NCBI GenBank assembly: GCA_024803745.1
Contig: JANJXV010000039.1
Coordinates: forward strand, 9,702,001-9,766,000
Direction of reading: 5' to 3'
Length of the DNA stretch: 64,000 nt
From: Megascapheus bottae
Lineage: Eukaryota > Chordata > Mammalia > Rodentia > Geomyidae
Part shown: piece after piece, positions 53,501 to 57,817 of the stretch
Position numbering within the stretch: the stretch's first letter is position 1
Layout of the letters: the number at the start of each line of letters is the position of its first letter
Notes under the pieces: generated by a model
Told to the model about the DNA's origin: nothing
What the model saw: the letters and a program-made list of their open reading frames with translations, nothing else
The model's database searches: none
Translations under genes and position numbers: made by a program

Positions 53501-54591
53501 GCCCTGAGTTCAAGCCCAGGACTAGCCAAAACAAAAAATTGGCAGATTAGCCAGCATGGTGGTTCACACTTATAATCCTAGCTTCTCAGCAGGCTGAGAT
53601 TTGAGGATCACAGTTTAAAGCCAGCTCAGGTACTAAAGTCTGTGAGATTCTTATCTCCCATTAACCACTAGAGAGCTGGAAGGCACTGTGGCTCCAGGGA
53701 TAGGGCGGTAGTGTAGAGCTGAAGAGCTCAGGGGCAGCACCAGGCCCGGAATTCAAGCCCCACAACTGACAAAAAGAAAAAAATAAAATAAAAAAATTGT
53801 CAGATTAACAAAAATATGAGCTATTACCTATCGGAAAAATAAATGACAGAAGGAGAAAAAGTCAGAGACCCCTGAATGTGGCTTGTTACGTAGTAGTTAT
53901 TATTAAAAAACAAAATATTCATTGTTTGAAGTTGAAAATCTAAAGTTAAAATTCAATTTAAAGTATTTCTTTTAAATCATTGATTGCGGGCATAATAATC
54001 AGGCCTGTAGACAGCAGGTAATCAAAAGGCAGCGATTGGGAGGACCGGGACTTGAGGCCAGTCCAGCTGAAGAGTTAACAAGACCCTTCCTGACTTGACC
54101 AGGAGGAAGCTGGGTGTGATGGCACACATCCACTGTCCCAGGTAGGCGGGGATGTACGTAGGTAGACCAATCGCAATGCAGGAGAGCCTATCTCAAGTGC
54201 CAATCACCCAAGCCTATTCTTTGCCAGACCATAATCTCCTTGGTGACAGGGTGTGTTTCCCGGGTGGGCCCCAGCCACCTCCATCCTGTCCAAGGAGCGG
54301 GGCTCCTAGGGGACAGGAACAGGAGGCCAGGCAGTGCTCGCTGCAGTCATCGATCCCGAACTCGGGAATGAAGTTCACCTGTGGGCACGAGACACGGCTG
54401 CGTCTGGATTTCGGAGAAACCTGCTCCAAATCCTTCAGAGACCCCCCCCCCCCCAAACGCGTATTCCCTGGGGCCTAAGGCCTAAGGAGCTCCGGCCCCT
54501 GCCTCTCCCCTTCCGCAGCAGGGTCTCAGCGCACCCCGCCATCCCTCCGGCTCCCCTCCTCCCTCACCTTCAGCACCAGGATCTCCAGCAT
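15176..54591 (-). CDS. TDRD12: TDRD12, Tudor and helicase-like piRNA-pathway protein
   Basis: Thirty-two coding exons join in frame to about 1302 residues, in order: 54568-54591, 51958-52116, 50606-50742, 49999-50118, 48329-48384, 47410-47495, 47047-47227, 46224-46316, 42002-42090, 39944-40020, 38612-38692, 36760-36820, 35984-36088, 34605-34790, 33596-33752, 33239-33366, 31655-31846, 30449-30577, 28446-28563, 26766-26905, 26429-26649, 24591-24690, 22222-22409, 21490-21700, 19683-19775, 18248-18420, 17397-17509, 16131-16194, 15936-16049, 15705-15858, 15560-15626, 15176-15267. Domains in order are a Tudor region (about 62-147), a DEAD-type helicase-like region (424-775), a CCCH zinc finger (837-856), a second Tudor region (881-1044) and a CS domain (1161-1270). 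In mouse the protein acts in germ cells in secondary piRNA production and transposon silencing. All 32 exons are open and phases agree at every junction. The exon 9 donor is unusual. Exon ends were set by splice consensus, phase and similarity to the mammalian protein. Confidence 0.95.
16247..16550 (-). mobile_element. ID-like monomer plus composite SINE
   Basis: At 16247-16325 an ID/tRNA-like monomer in reverse (AATACTGGGGACTGAACCC). It is followed by a reverse composite copy with partial deletion. Confidence 0.6.
16786..16984 (+). mobile_element. IDL-Geo SINE
   Basis: GGGTTGGGAGTTTAGCCTAG start; A12 tail. Confidence 0.85.
17945..18145 (+). mobile_element. composite B1-like/Geo SINE
   Basis: GGTGGCGGCTCACACCTGTC start; the right monomer has a short deletion. 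Confidence 0.6.
18640..18790 (+). mobile_element. composite SINE, 3'-truncated
   Basis: AGCTGGGTGTAGTGGCTCACG start; stops after GTGCTGAGGCTCAAG. Confidence 0.7.
19075..19290 (+). mobile_element. composite B1-like/Geo SINE
   Basis: TGCTGGTGGCTCACACCCC start to CAAGCCCCAGTAACCAGC. Confidence 0.65.
19828..20235 (+). mobile_element. B1-like fragments and an ID-like monomer
   Basis: Two diverged B1-like stretches (19828-20010) precede CAGGAGTAGCTCAAGTAGCA ... CTGCGTTCAAATCCCAGC, an ID/tRNA-like unit at about 20163-20233. Confidence 0.5.
20380..20765 (-). mobile_element. two reverse SINEs, first truncated
   Basis: Right-monomer copies start at about 20380 and 20565. The second continues to GAGTAGCAAGAAGTACAGGC. 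Confidence 0.6.
21090..21415 (+). mobile_element. B1 fragment and composite SINE
   Basis: GAAACTGAGGCAGGAGGATC (B1) is followed by a composite copy at about 21190-21415. Confidence 0.6.
22560..22755 (+). mobile_element. composite B1-like/Geo SINE, shortened
   Basis: CACTAGCTCATGTCAGTAATCC start; an A-rich insert interrupts the right monomer. Confidence 0.6.
22885..23090 (-). mobile_element. composite B1-like/Geo SINE
   Basis: Reverse copy after a poly(T) run; ends CTCGGCCTCCTGAGTAGC. Confidence 0.65.
23430..23775 (+). mobile_element. B1 fragment and composite SINE
   Basis: CCAGATGTTGTAGTGAATAC ... CAGCCTGGGC (about 23430-23525), then a composite copy from about 23555. Confidence 0.55.
23983..24183 (+). 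mobile_element. IDL-Geo SINE, young, with 17-bp target duplication
   Basis: A full dimer is flanked by AAGAAAACTGCTGTCCA at 23966-23982 and 24184-24200. It carries the GGTTAAAG variant in the left monomer and a long A-tail. Confidence 0.92.
24250..24535 (+). mobile_element. IDL-Geo SINE and ID-like monomer
   Basis: A dimer at 24250-24440 is followed by a B1-ID-like fragment with GCTCAAGCAGTAAAGCACC. Confidence 0.75.
24760..24958 (+). mobile_element. IDL-Geo SINE
   Basis: GGGCCAGGAGTTTGGCCTAC start; tail CCCCCCAAAAAAA. Confidence 0.85.
25045..25285 (-). mobile_element. composite B1-like/Geo SINE
   Basis: AGTCCTAGGGCTTGAACTCAG to GGATTACAGGAGTGAGCTAC. Confidence 0.78.
25815..26010 (+). mobile_element. 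L1 3'-end fragment (probable)
   Basis: It contains CAACATGGATGGAACTGGAG followed by a GAAATAATCCAG-like block and CACTTTCTCTCCTATGGAAG. This succession is typical of mammalian L1 3' regions. It is short and degraded. Confidence 0.45.
26085..26272 (+). mobile_element. IDL-Geo SINE
   Basis: GGGCAGGGAGTTTGGCCTAG start; tail short, right monomer slightly deleted. Confidence 0.8.
26766..42090 (-). CDS. TDRD12: TDRD12 exons 9-20: helicase-like region
   Basis: Exons 14-20 follow the DEAD-box layout with altered catalytic motifs. The motif I position reads [13 protein letters not shown], with no GKT phosphate loop. Motif Ia is [17 protein letters not shown]. Motif Ib is [13 protein letters not shown]. 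Motif II is DEVE at 568-571 instead of DEAD. Motif III lies around VIAVGVHW, motif IV is KTLIFTCS, and motifs V/VI lie in [21 protein letters not shown]. The region is probably a non-ATPase scaffold; other mammalian TDRD12 proteins have similar substitutions. Exons 9-13 encode a less conserved charged linker. Confidence 0.9.
27095..27262 (-). mobile_element. IDL-Geo SINE
   Basis: GGGGCCCGAACTCAGGGCC to AAGCCATATTTCCAGCCC; internal losses in both monomers. Confidence 0.65.
27265..27690. other. TDRD12: unique intron sequence
   Basis: No recognised repeat or coding exon between two SINEs of TDRD12 intron 19. Confidence 0.4.
27690..27925 (-). mobile_element. composite B1-like/Geo SINE
   Basis: GGGTCATGGCGTTTGAACGCC to TAGCTAGGATAACAAAGTGTG. 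Confidence 0.72.
28222..28422 (+). mobile_element. IDL-Geo SINE, young, with 16-bp target duplication
   Basis: AAGAAATCAAAACATT flanks both ends (28206-28221, 28423-28438). The left monomer has a pol III A-box-like GGCCTAGTGG and B-box GGTTCGATTCC. The right monomer runs from GGAAGTGGTGC to AGGACTGGC, then A18. It is a good reference copy for the family. Confidence 0.94.
28720..29310 (-). mobile_element. two reverse composite SINEs
   Basis: The first (about 28720-29002) contains the right-monomer core twice, as if internally duplicated. The second spans about 29095-29310. Confidence 0.7.
29536..29739 (-). mobile_element. IDL-Geo SINE with 11-bp target duplication
   Basis: GCTATCTTCTT occurs at 29525-29535 and 29740-29750 around a full reverse copy with an 18-base poly(T) start. 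Confidence 0.9.
29848..30030 (+). mobile_element. IDL-Geo SINE
   Basis: AGCTGGGAGTTTGGCCTAG start; the end of the right monomer is shortened (CGAGCCCAAGCCTGGC). Confidence 0.82.
30846..31053 (+). mobile_element. IDL-Geo SINE, young
   Basis: Complete dimer with the GGTTAAAG variant and a tail of about 23 A. Short flanking AATTTAA repeats fit a target duplication. TDRD12 intron 17, antisense. Confidence 0.88.
32128..32335 (+). mobile_element. B1-like SINE fused to ID-like segment
   Basis: CACCTGTAATTCCAGCTAC and CGAGGCCAGCTCAG are B1-like. The second half (GGTACTGCAGCTTGGTAGAT ...) is tRNA-like rather than the usual right monomer. Confidence 0.5.
32470..32682 (+). mobile_element. composite B1-like/Geo SINE, good copy
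   Basis: GAGCTGGGAGTGGTGCCTCACC and CTCGGGAGGCTGAGGTCTGAG (left), joined to CAGAAGTGGCGCTGTGGCTC (right monomer). A useful reference for the composite family. Confidence 0.82.
32836..33105 (+). mobile_element. composite SINE with partly duplicated right monomer
   Basis: The GTAGCCTTGAGCTAAAGAA-type core occurs twice before the end. Confidence 0.7.
34228..34345 (-). mobile_element. IDL-Geo fragment
   Basis: Starts within the right monomer (CTACCACTTGAGCCACACC) and runs into the left. Confidence 0.65.
35066..35425. mobile_element. IDL-Geo (+) followed by composite SINE (-)
   Basis: Dimer at 35066-35262, tail CAACACCAACAAAA. A reverse truncated composite lies at 35263-35425. Confidence 0.72.
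35605..35830 (+). mobile_element. composite B1-like/Geo SINE
   Basis: GGTTCCAAGTGCTCATGCCTG start; GGTGTGACTCAAGTGGTAAA right monomer. Confidence 0.7.
36243..36560 (+). mobile_element. ID-like monomer and composite SINE
   Basis: GGCTGGGAATGAAGCCTATA opens an ID-like unit (to about 36320). The composite copy spans about 36335-36560. Confidence 0.65.
37138..37222 (+). mobile_element. composite SINE left part only
   Basis: AAGCTGGGCACCAGTGGCTC to CAAAGCCAACCTAG. Confidence 0.65.
37225..38580. other. TDRD12: unassigned intron block, possibly an old LTR element
   Basis: This 1.3-kb part of TDRD12 intron 11 is free of SINEs. CTGAATAAAAGCCATTTTGAAG near 37892 looks like the poly(A) part of an LTR, but I could not define ends. 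No coding exon is supported. Confidence 0.3.
38745..39260 (+). mobile_element. two head-to-tail composite SINEs
   Basis: Copies at about 38745-39010 (right-monomer core duplicated) and 39030-39255, separated by a short A-rich tail. Confidence 0.75.
39714..39896 (-). mobile_element. Tigger/MER2-like DNA transposon remnant
   Basis: Segments such as GTAAGTAATGTAGAGATGAT, AAAGTATATG and AGGGGTCCTGAGAACC resemble remembered MER2 consensus blocks in reverse order. It is an old, non-autonomous copy. Confidence 0.45.
40078..40275 (+). mobile_element. composite B1-like/Geo SINE, diverged
   Basis: CTTGTGTGGCAGCAAATGCC start; CCTAGCTACTCAGGAGGCTG core. Confidence 0.6.
40484..40683 (+). mobile_element. 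IDL-Geo SINE with internal A24 tract
   Basis: The CATAGAAAAA linker between monomers has expanded to about 24 A at 40565-40588. Confidence 0.8.
40755..40995 (-). mobile_element. composite B1-like/Geo SINE
   Basis: (TG)n, then GGGGCTTGAACTTTGGGCC to GGATTACAGGCGGGAGCCACC. Confidence 0.78.
41265..41850 (+). mobile_element. tandem run of three related SINE copies
   Basis: Composite copies at about 41265-41520 (ending in A39) and 41522-41740, then a lone right monomer at 41742-41850, all in the same direction. Confidence 0.75.
41482..41520 (+). repeat. poly(A) run, 39 bases
   Basis: Uninterrupted A39, the longest homopolymer I see in the window. Confidence 0.95.
42168..42350 (+). mobile_element. 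IDL-Geo SINE, diverged
   Basis: GGGAGATTGGCCTAGTCATAC start; right monomer shortened. Confidence 0.7.
42410..43543 (-). repeat. ERV-like internal/leader sequence with tandem units
   Basis: Sequence between and beyond the two LTR-like copies contains a unit of about 48 bases three times (starting near 42637, 43130 and 43305), marked by ACAGAAC, then a CAACTGGTGC-like core. A CACCACCTGAGGT motif occurs twice (near 43050 and 43230). No retroviral reading frame is visible. It resembles degenerate untranslated leader of an endogenous retrovirus, or a tandemly duplicated LTR locus. Confidence 0.4.
42693..43014 (-). mobile_element. LTR-like repeat, copy B (about 322 bp)
   Basis: This is a diverged second copy of the 43544-43884 element in the same orientation, about 850 bases away. 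Shared landmarks are the TGTAATA end, CACTCAGTGAACC, GTTAGTTTAATAG, GGGGCTGAGCTTTTA, and ACAATTTGGCAG. One terminus is worn (TAGT in place of TACA). Confidence 0.55.
43544..43884 (-). mobile_element. LTR-like repeat, copy A (341 bp)
   Basis: On the minus strand it runs TGTAATAACC to TATTACA, with exactly inverted 7-bp ends. It has ATTAAA just before the presumed R/U5 portion. It closely matches copy B and lies in TDRD12 intron 8 in the gene's orientation. The upper-coordinate side directly abuts SINE sequence (CCTGTAAT...). Confidence 0.6.
43885..44170. mobile_element. composite SINE fragment (+) and IDL-Geo (-)
   Basis: CCTGTAATTGTAGCTACAGAG to about 43955, then a full reverse dimer from the poly(T) at 43968 to about 44165. 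Confidence 0.7.
44510..44830 (+). mobile_element. SINE right monomer and composite copy
   Basis: GGTGTAACTCAAGTGATAGAG at 44520, then a composite copy from about 44625 to 44830. Confidence 0.65.
44838..45012 (+). repeat. polypurine GAAA/GAGA-rich tract
   Basis: About 170 bases of almost pure A/G grown from the tail of the preceding SINE. It contains irregular GAAA, GAGA and AAGG units. Confidence 0.9.
45500..45730 (-). mobile_element. composite SINE, diverged
   Basis: TACCATTTGAGCCACACCTC to GGTAGGATTACAAATGTGAGC. Confidence 0.6.
45850..46061 (+). mobile_element. IDL-Geo SINE with (AAAT)n tail
   Basis: GGCCGGGAGATTGGCTTACTG start. The tail has become an AAAT microsatellite at 46027-46060. 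Confidence 0.82.
46224..54591 (-). CDS. TDRD12: TDRD12 exons 1-8: N-terminus and first Tudor region
   Basis: Exon 1 encodes only MLEILVLK (start at 54591, A at -3). Exon 2 gives the [12 protein letters not shown] block. Exons 3-4 hold the Tudor core: [15 protein letters not shown], then [14 protein letters not shown] and the basic stretch ending RAKKFRLYC. Tudor domains of this family bind methylarginine on PIWI proteins. Here the aromatic-cage positions look incomplete, so binding capacity cannot be asserted from sequence. Exons 5-8 (residues 147-286) form a conserved linker containing [12 protein letters not shown] and NPALTLWPM. Intron 1 is 2.45 kb and holds the solo LTR. Confidence 0.93.
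46650..46853 (-). mobile_element. IDL-Geo SINE
   Basis: TTTGCCAGTCTTGGAGCTTG to CGTACTCCAGGCCC. Confidence 0.8.
47258..47395 (+). mobile_element. right monomer (Geo) alone
   Basis: GGAAGTGGTTCTGTGGCTAA to AGGACTAG, preceded by an AAGAAAAAG run. No ID-like left half. Confidence 0.65.
47530..47960 (+). mobile_element. two composite SINE copies
   Basis: About 47530-47750 and a more diverged copy at about 47762-47955. Confidence 0.6.
47961..48000 (+). repeat. (CA)n/(CT)n microsatellite
   Basis: Alternating CA, then CTCTCTCA units. Confidence 0.85.
48070..48262 (+). mobile_element. IDL-Geo SINE
   Basis: GAGCTGGGAGTTTGGCCTAG start; A13 tail. Lies 67 bases 3' of TDRD12 exon 5. Confidence 0.85.
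48950..49265 (-). mobile_element. composite SINE interrupted by a retrocopy
   Basis: GGTCATGGGGTTTGAATTCAG to GGCTACAGGCATGAGCCAAC; split at 49003-49071 by the micro-retrocopy. Confidence 0.75.
49003..49071 (-). mobile_element. micro-retrocopy of an mRNA or repeat 3' end inside a SINE
   Basis: On the minus strand, about 50 bases ending in AATAAAAATCTT are followed by A18. This interrupts a composite SINE. The target sequence GTCCCNGAGC is present on both sides (48993-49002 and 49072-49081, one C/T difference). The layout is that of a 5'-truncated L1-mediated retrotransposition event. The source transcript is not identified. Confidence 0.65.
49570..49770 (+). mobile_element. IDL-Geo SINE
   Basis: GGGGCTGGGAGTTTAGCCTAG start; tail AAATAAATAAATAAAA. 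Confidence 0.88.
50230..50430 (+). mobile_element. composite SINE, diverged
   Basis: AGCTGGTGGCCCACATCTGTA start; CAATTAACTAGCAAAAAGCC bridge. Confidence 0.62.
50850..51025 (+). mobile_element. composite B1-like/Geo SINE
   Basis: GAGCTGGGGTTTCACACCTG start; right monomer ends early. Confidence 0.68.
51130..51790. mobile_element. run of three SINEs
   Basis: Composite (-) at about 51130-51355, IDL-Geo (-) at about 51380-51575, IDL-Geo (+) at about 51603-51788. The last two form a head-to-head inverted pair. Confidence 0.78.
52215..52410 (-). mobile_element. composite SINE, diverged
   Basis: CCCATCTGAGCCATAATTC to CTCACATCTGCCTACTAAG. Confidence 0.55.
52540..52856 (+). mobile_element. solo LTR of an endogenous retrovirus, 317 bp
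   Basis: The element begins TGTTAGGTCTG and ends CAGACCTTACA, near-perfect inverted termini. It is flanked by GTAAT at 52535-52539 and again at 52857-52861, a 5-bp target duplication. Internally it has a TATA-like CTATATAATC near 52720 and AATAAA at 52804-52809, as in a U3-R-U5 LTR. No viral coding sequence is attached, so it is a solo LTR. It sits in TDRD12 intron 1, antisense to the gene. Confidence 0.85.
52953..53540 (+). mobile_element. cluster of IDL-Geo copies and fragments
   Basis: Dimer at about 52953-53130, a lone left monomer near 53155-53208, a dimer at 53212-53390 with C9 and A14 interruptions, and a right monomer to 53530. Confidence 0.72.
53552..53790 (+). mobile_element. composite B1-like/Geo SINE
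   Basis: CAGCATGGTGGTTCACACTTA start; A-rich tail. Confidence 0.7.
54442..54454 (+). repeat. C13 run
   Basis: Homopolymer in TDRD12 intron 1, 114 bases past exon 1. Confidence 0.9.
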
Positions 54592-55180
54592 CTTGATGGA
54601 GGCACCTGGGGCCCAGCACCAGCCTCCTCTCGGGCTGTCCTAGCCACGCGGGGAGCCCGGCCTCGTCCTAGAGCCTCGCACGTGCTCGCCCAGGCAGCAG
54701 GCCGATGACGCCGACGCCGCCACGCCCCGAGACCACGCCCCGAGACCACGCCCCTCCCGCAGCCACGCCCCCAAGGCCGCCCGCCGGGCCTCAGCCCCCG
54801 GAGCCCCGCACGGCGGCCTGCCTGCCCTGCGAGCCTGCGTCCTCAACGGCCCGCCCGGCCCCGCGCGGACGAGCAGGCCGCCGGCAAGCACGCGGACGTT
54901 AACTGCCCCGACAACGGCTGGCCAGGCCTGGCCCGTATGCGGCCGGGCTGAGAAAACATGCCGAGGAAGAGCGCCTCAAGAATGGGGGAGAACCCCAGGA
55001 AGGAGGCGGGTACGACCGGAAGGGGCGTGGTAAGCCCAGGGGGCGGGGAATGATGGGTAGAGCTGACAGGTAATGGCTGGCTTGATAGGAAGAGGCGGGG
55101 AATGGCTGTCAGGACTGGAAGGGGCGTGGCAACGTGTGGGTAGCAACTAAAGGGGCGGGGATAACAGAAAAGGGCGGAGC
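54592..55180 (-). promoter_or_regulatory. TDRD12: TDRD12 CpG-rich promoter region
   Basis: CpG-dense sequence immediately upstream of the TDRD12 ATG contrasts with the AT-rich surroundings. It includes CACGCCCC/GAGACCAC tandem units near 54721-54775, three MYB-like motifs (CAACGG at 54844-54849 and 54912-54917, TAACTG at 54900-54905), and seven GC-box-like motifs between about 55003 and 55175. No TATA box is evident. The exact start site is not determinable. The annotated function is inferred from position and composition. Confidence 0.6.
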
Positions 55181-55214
55181 ATTTGACTGTCCTGGCTCCC
55201 AGCCAGCCTTGGCA

Positions 55215-55345
55215 GACACATCCTTGAGTCCAGTTAGCCAGCAAAAAGCCAGAAGTGGAGGCGTGACTCAAGTGGTAAAGGGCTAGCCTTGAGCAGAAAA
55301 AGTTAAGTGAGAATGTGACATGGCATGGACTTAAAACCTCAATAG
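55215..55345 (+). mobile_element. SINE right half
   Basis: CAGTTAGCCAGCAAAAAGCC bridge plus GGCGTGACTCAAGTGGTAAAG. Confidence 0.6.
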
Positions 55346-55639
55346 TAACAAAAGAACAAAAAAACAAGCTTGTTTCTATCCATGTCATGTAAATAACTTG
55401 TGCTTGAAGCCTCCTCAAGGACGTATACATTAGGACAGCACCGCTGTAGAGGAGGTGAAGTCCACAGCCTGACTGACACTGGGCTAACATAGCTCTCCTG
55501 GAAACTTCAGACCTTGTTAGAAAGTGAGGGAACTAATGGATTTAGTGCCAGAGGAAGTTCCCCAGCTGCAAAGAACTTGAATATAACATCCGAGTTCAAC
55601 ATTTTCTGTGTGTGTGTGTGTGTGTACGCGCGCAGCTTT

Positions 55640-55830
55640 TCTGCTCAAAGTTAACACTCTTCTACTTGAACCAAAGCCTCACTTTTGGCTTTTTGCTGGT
55701 TCCTTGGAAATAAAAATGTTGGATTTGTCCGTCTAGGGTGCCTTCAAACCTCAATCTTCACATCTCAGCCTCCTGAGGAGCCACCTGCAGCCTGTTCAAT
55801 TGTCCATCCGTGCACACCTGGCCTCCTTCC
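55640..55830 (-). mobile_element. composite SINE, diverged
   Basis: Preceded by (TG)n at 55607-55625. CTACTTGAACCAAAGCCTC to CTCAGCCTCCTGAGGAGCC. Confidence 0.55.
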
Positions 55831-55834
55831 CCTA

Positions 55835-56510
55835 GGGAATGGTAGCATCCCCTCCACATTTGTGATTACAAAGTTTCCAGACAACCAAAGTCCCAAGGCC
55901 AAAAATTCCAGGATTGAGTCCTCTAATCAGAATTAAATACACAGAACTCTTTATTTTATCGTCTTTATTAGTAGGAAAACTAAGACATTTCATGGAAAAA
56001 TAAATTCATTTAGCCAAAGATCATAAAAGAGAATCAGAACACTAATGATCATTTCCCATTTTCCATTGACATTCTTTGAAAGTTAGGTGCAGTGATTCAC
56101 ACTTATAACCTTCTATATGGCGAGGTTCAGAGCAGTAGGACCAAGGGTCAAAGACAGCCTAGGCAAAAAAAGCACAAGAAATTCCCTTCTTAACTGACAG
56201 CTGGGTCAGGTGCTCACACCTGTCTTCTCAAGCCATGTGGAAAGCTAAGATTAAAGGGTCTCAATCCCAAGCCTGCTCAAGAAGAGAACTTCTCATGTTC
56301 ATAGAAAGGATGGCATGTGCTCTGGATCCCAGCAACATGGGATCCCTCATGTAGCCAGATCAAAGACCAGGCACATGCCTGGGTGGAAAAGGGAGATTCC
56401 ATTCTTAAAACAGTCATTAAAAATCAGGGACAGAGGCATACCCAGCAACATTGTGCCAGCCTAGCAAGTTCAGACCCCTTCAGAACCAACAGTAAACAAT
56501 TACTGTAGGT
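55835..56510. other. intergenic, mostly unassigned
   Basis: Between the TDRD12 promoter and the NUDT19 3' end. Weak composite-SINE traces near 56080-56170 and 56205-56290 are the only recognisable content besides the two AATAAA hexamers. Confidence 0.4.
55950..55969 (-). terminator. NUDT19: candidate NUDT19 poly(A) signals
   Basis: Two AATAAA hexamers on the minus strand (55950-55955 and 55964-55969) lie 1.85 kb beyond the NUDT19 stop. The intervening DNA carries several SINEs. A long 3' UTR ending here is possible but unproven. Confidence 0.3.
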
Positions 56511-56511
56511 G

Positions 56512-56622
56512 GATATGGTGGGTCAAGCCTGCAATTGCAGCACTCAGGAACCTGAGGCAGGAAGACTTTGATTTTGTAGCCAGTCTGGGACTACGTTAAG
56601 TGAGACCATCTCAAAAAAAAAA
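56512..56622 (+). mobile_element. B1 SINE
   Basis: GTGGGTCAAGCCTGCAATTG ... CTGAGGCAGGAAGAC ... GCCAGTCTGGGACTAC and an A-tail: a B1 monomer without any Geo part. Confidence 0.72.
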
Positions 56623-56757
56623 GTAAAATAAATAAAATCCTTAATACAACTGAACATTTTTTCCAGATTACCCAATCAGAAAATACAAACCTTATTAATT
56701 TAGCTCCATTCTAACCTCTAATTAACTGCTACTTCAGAGCATGAAAGTTAATGGTTG

Positions 56758-57412
56758 GGGCCAGAGTGTGGCCTAGTAGTAGAGTGCTTGCCTACCATGC
56801 ACGAAGTCCTGGGTTTGATCTGTTGGTACCACATACATAGAAAAAGCAGGAAGTGGTGCTGTAGCTCAAGGTAAAATGCTAGCCTTGAGAAAGCCCAAGG
56901 ACAGTGCCAGGCCCGGGACTAGTAACAAAAAAGTTAATGGCTTTTGCAGGGCTTTGTATTTAAAATATTAACAAATGCCAGGTGCCAGTGGCTCATGCCT
57001 ATAAATCCTAGCTACTCAGGAGGCTGAGATCTAAGGATCATAGGTCAAGGCTGACCCGGGCAGGAAAAGCCAAGAGATTCTTATCTCCAGTGAACCACCA
57101 AAAAAGCTGAAAGTTGAGCTGAAGCTCCACAGGCAGAATGCTAGCTATGAGCCAAAAAACTCAAGAGCATCCAGGCCTTGAGTTCAAGCCCCGGGACTGG
57201 CACAAGAAAAAACAAGAGGAGGGCCAGGAGTTTGGCCTAGTGATAGAGTGCTTGCCTAGCATGCACGAAGACCCAGCTTCAATTCTTCAGTACCTCATAC
57301 ACAGTAAATGCTGGAAGTGGTGCTATGGCTCAAGTGGTAGAATTCTAGCCTTGAGAAAGTCCAAAGACAGTGCTCAGGCCCTGAGTTCAAGCCCCAGGAC
57401 TGGCAAAGGAAA
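56758..57412 (+). mobile_element. three same-strand SINEs
   Basis: IDL-Geo at 56758-56930 (short right half), composite at about 56975-57210, IDL-Geo at 57222-57412. Confidence 0.78.
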
Positions 57413-57556
57413 AAAAAAAGAAAAGAAAAAAACAAGTGGGAACCACTGTGACAATTTGTTATTGTTTATAAACTTTATATTCATATGATACACTTTACAG
57501 CAGAAAGAATAAGGACAGTGCCCCAATACACCTGAATTAAGAAATACTACGTTATG

Positions 57557-57738
57557 GGCCTGGAGCATGGCCTAGTGGTAGAGTGCTCGCCAAACAGGCA
57601 CCAAGCCCTGGGTTCAACTCTTCAGAACCACATACATGGAAAAAGCCAGAAGTGGCACTGTGGCCCAAGTGGCAGAGTTCTAGCCTTGAGTGCCCAGGCC
57701 CTGAGTTCAAGCCCTAGGACTGGCAAAAAAAAAAAAAA
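57557..57738 (+). mobile_element. IDL-Geo SINE
   Basis: GGGCCTGGAGCATGGCCTAG start; A14 tail; 80 bases from the NUDT19 stop. Confidence 0.82.
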
Positions 57739-57817
57739 GAAATACTACATTCCAACTATAATCAATCAAGCTCATTAGTACAACTGTAAGTTGGTCAGCT
57801 TAATGGCAAGCAACACC

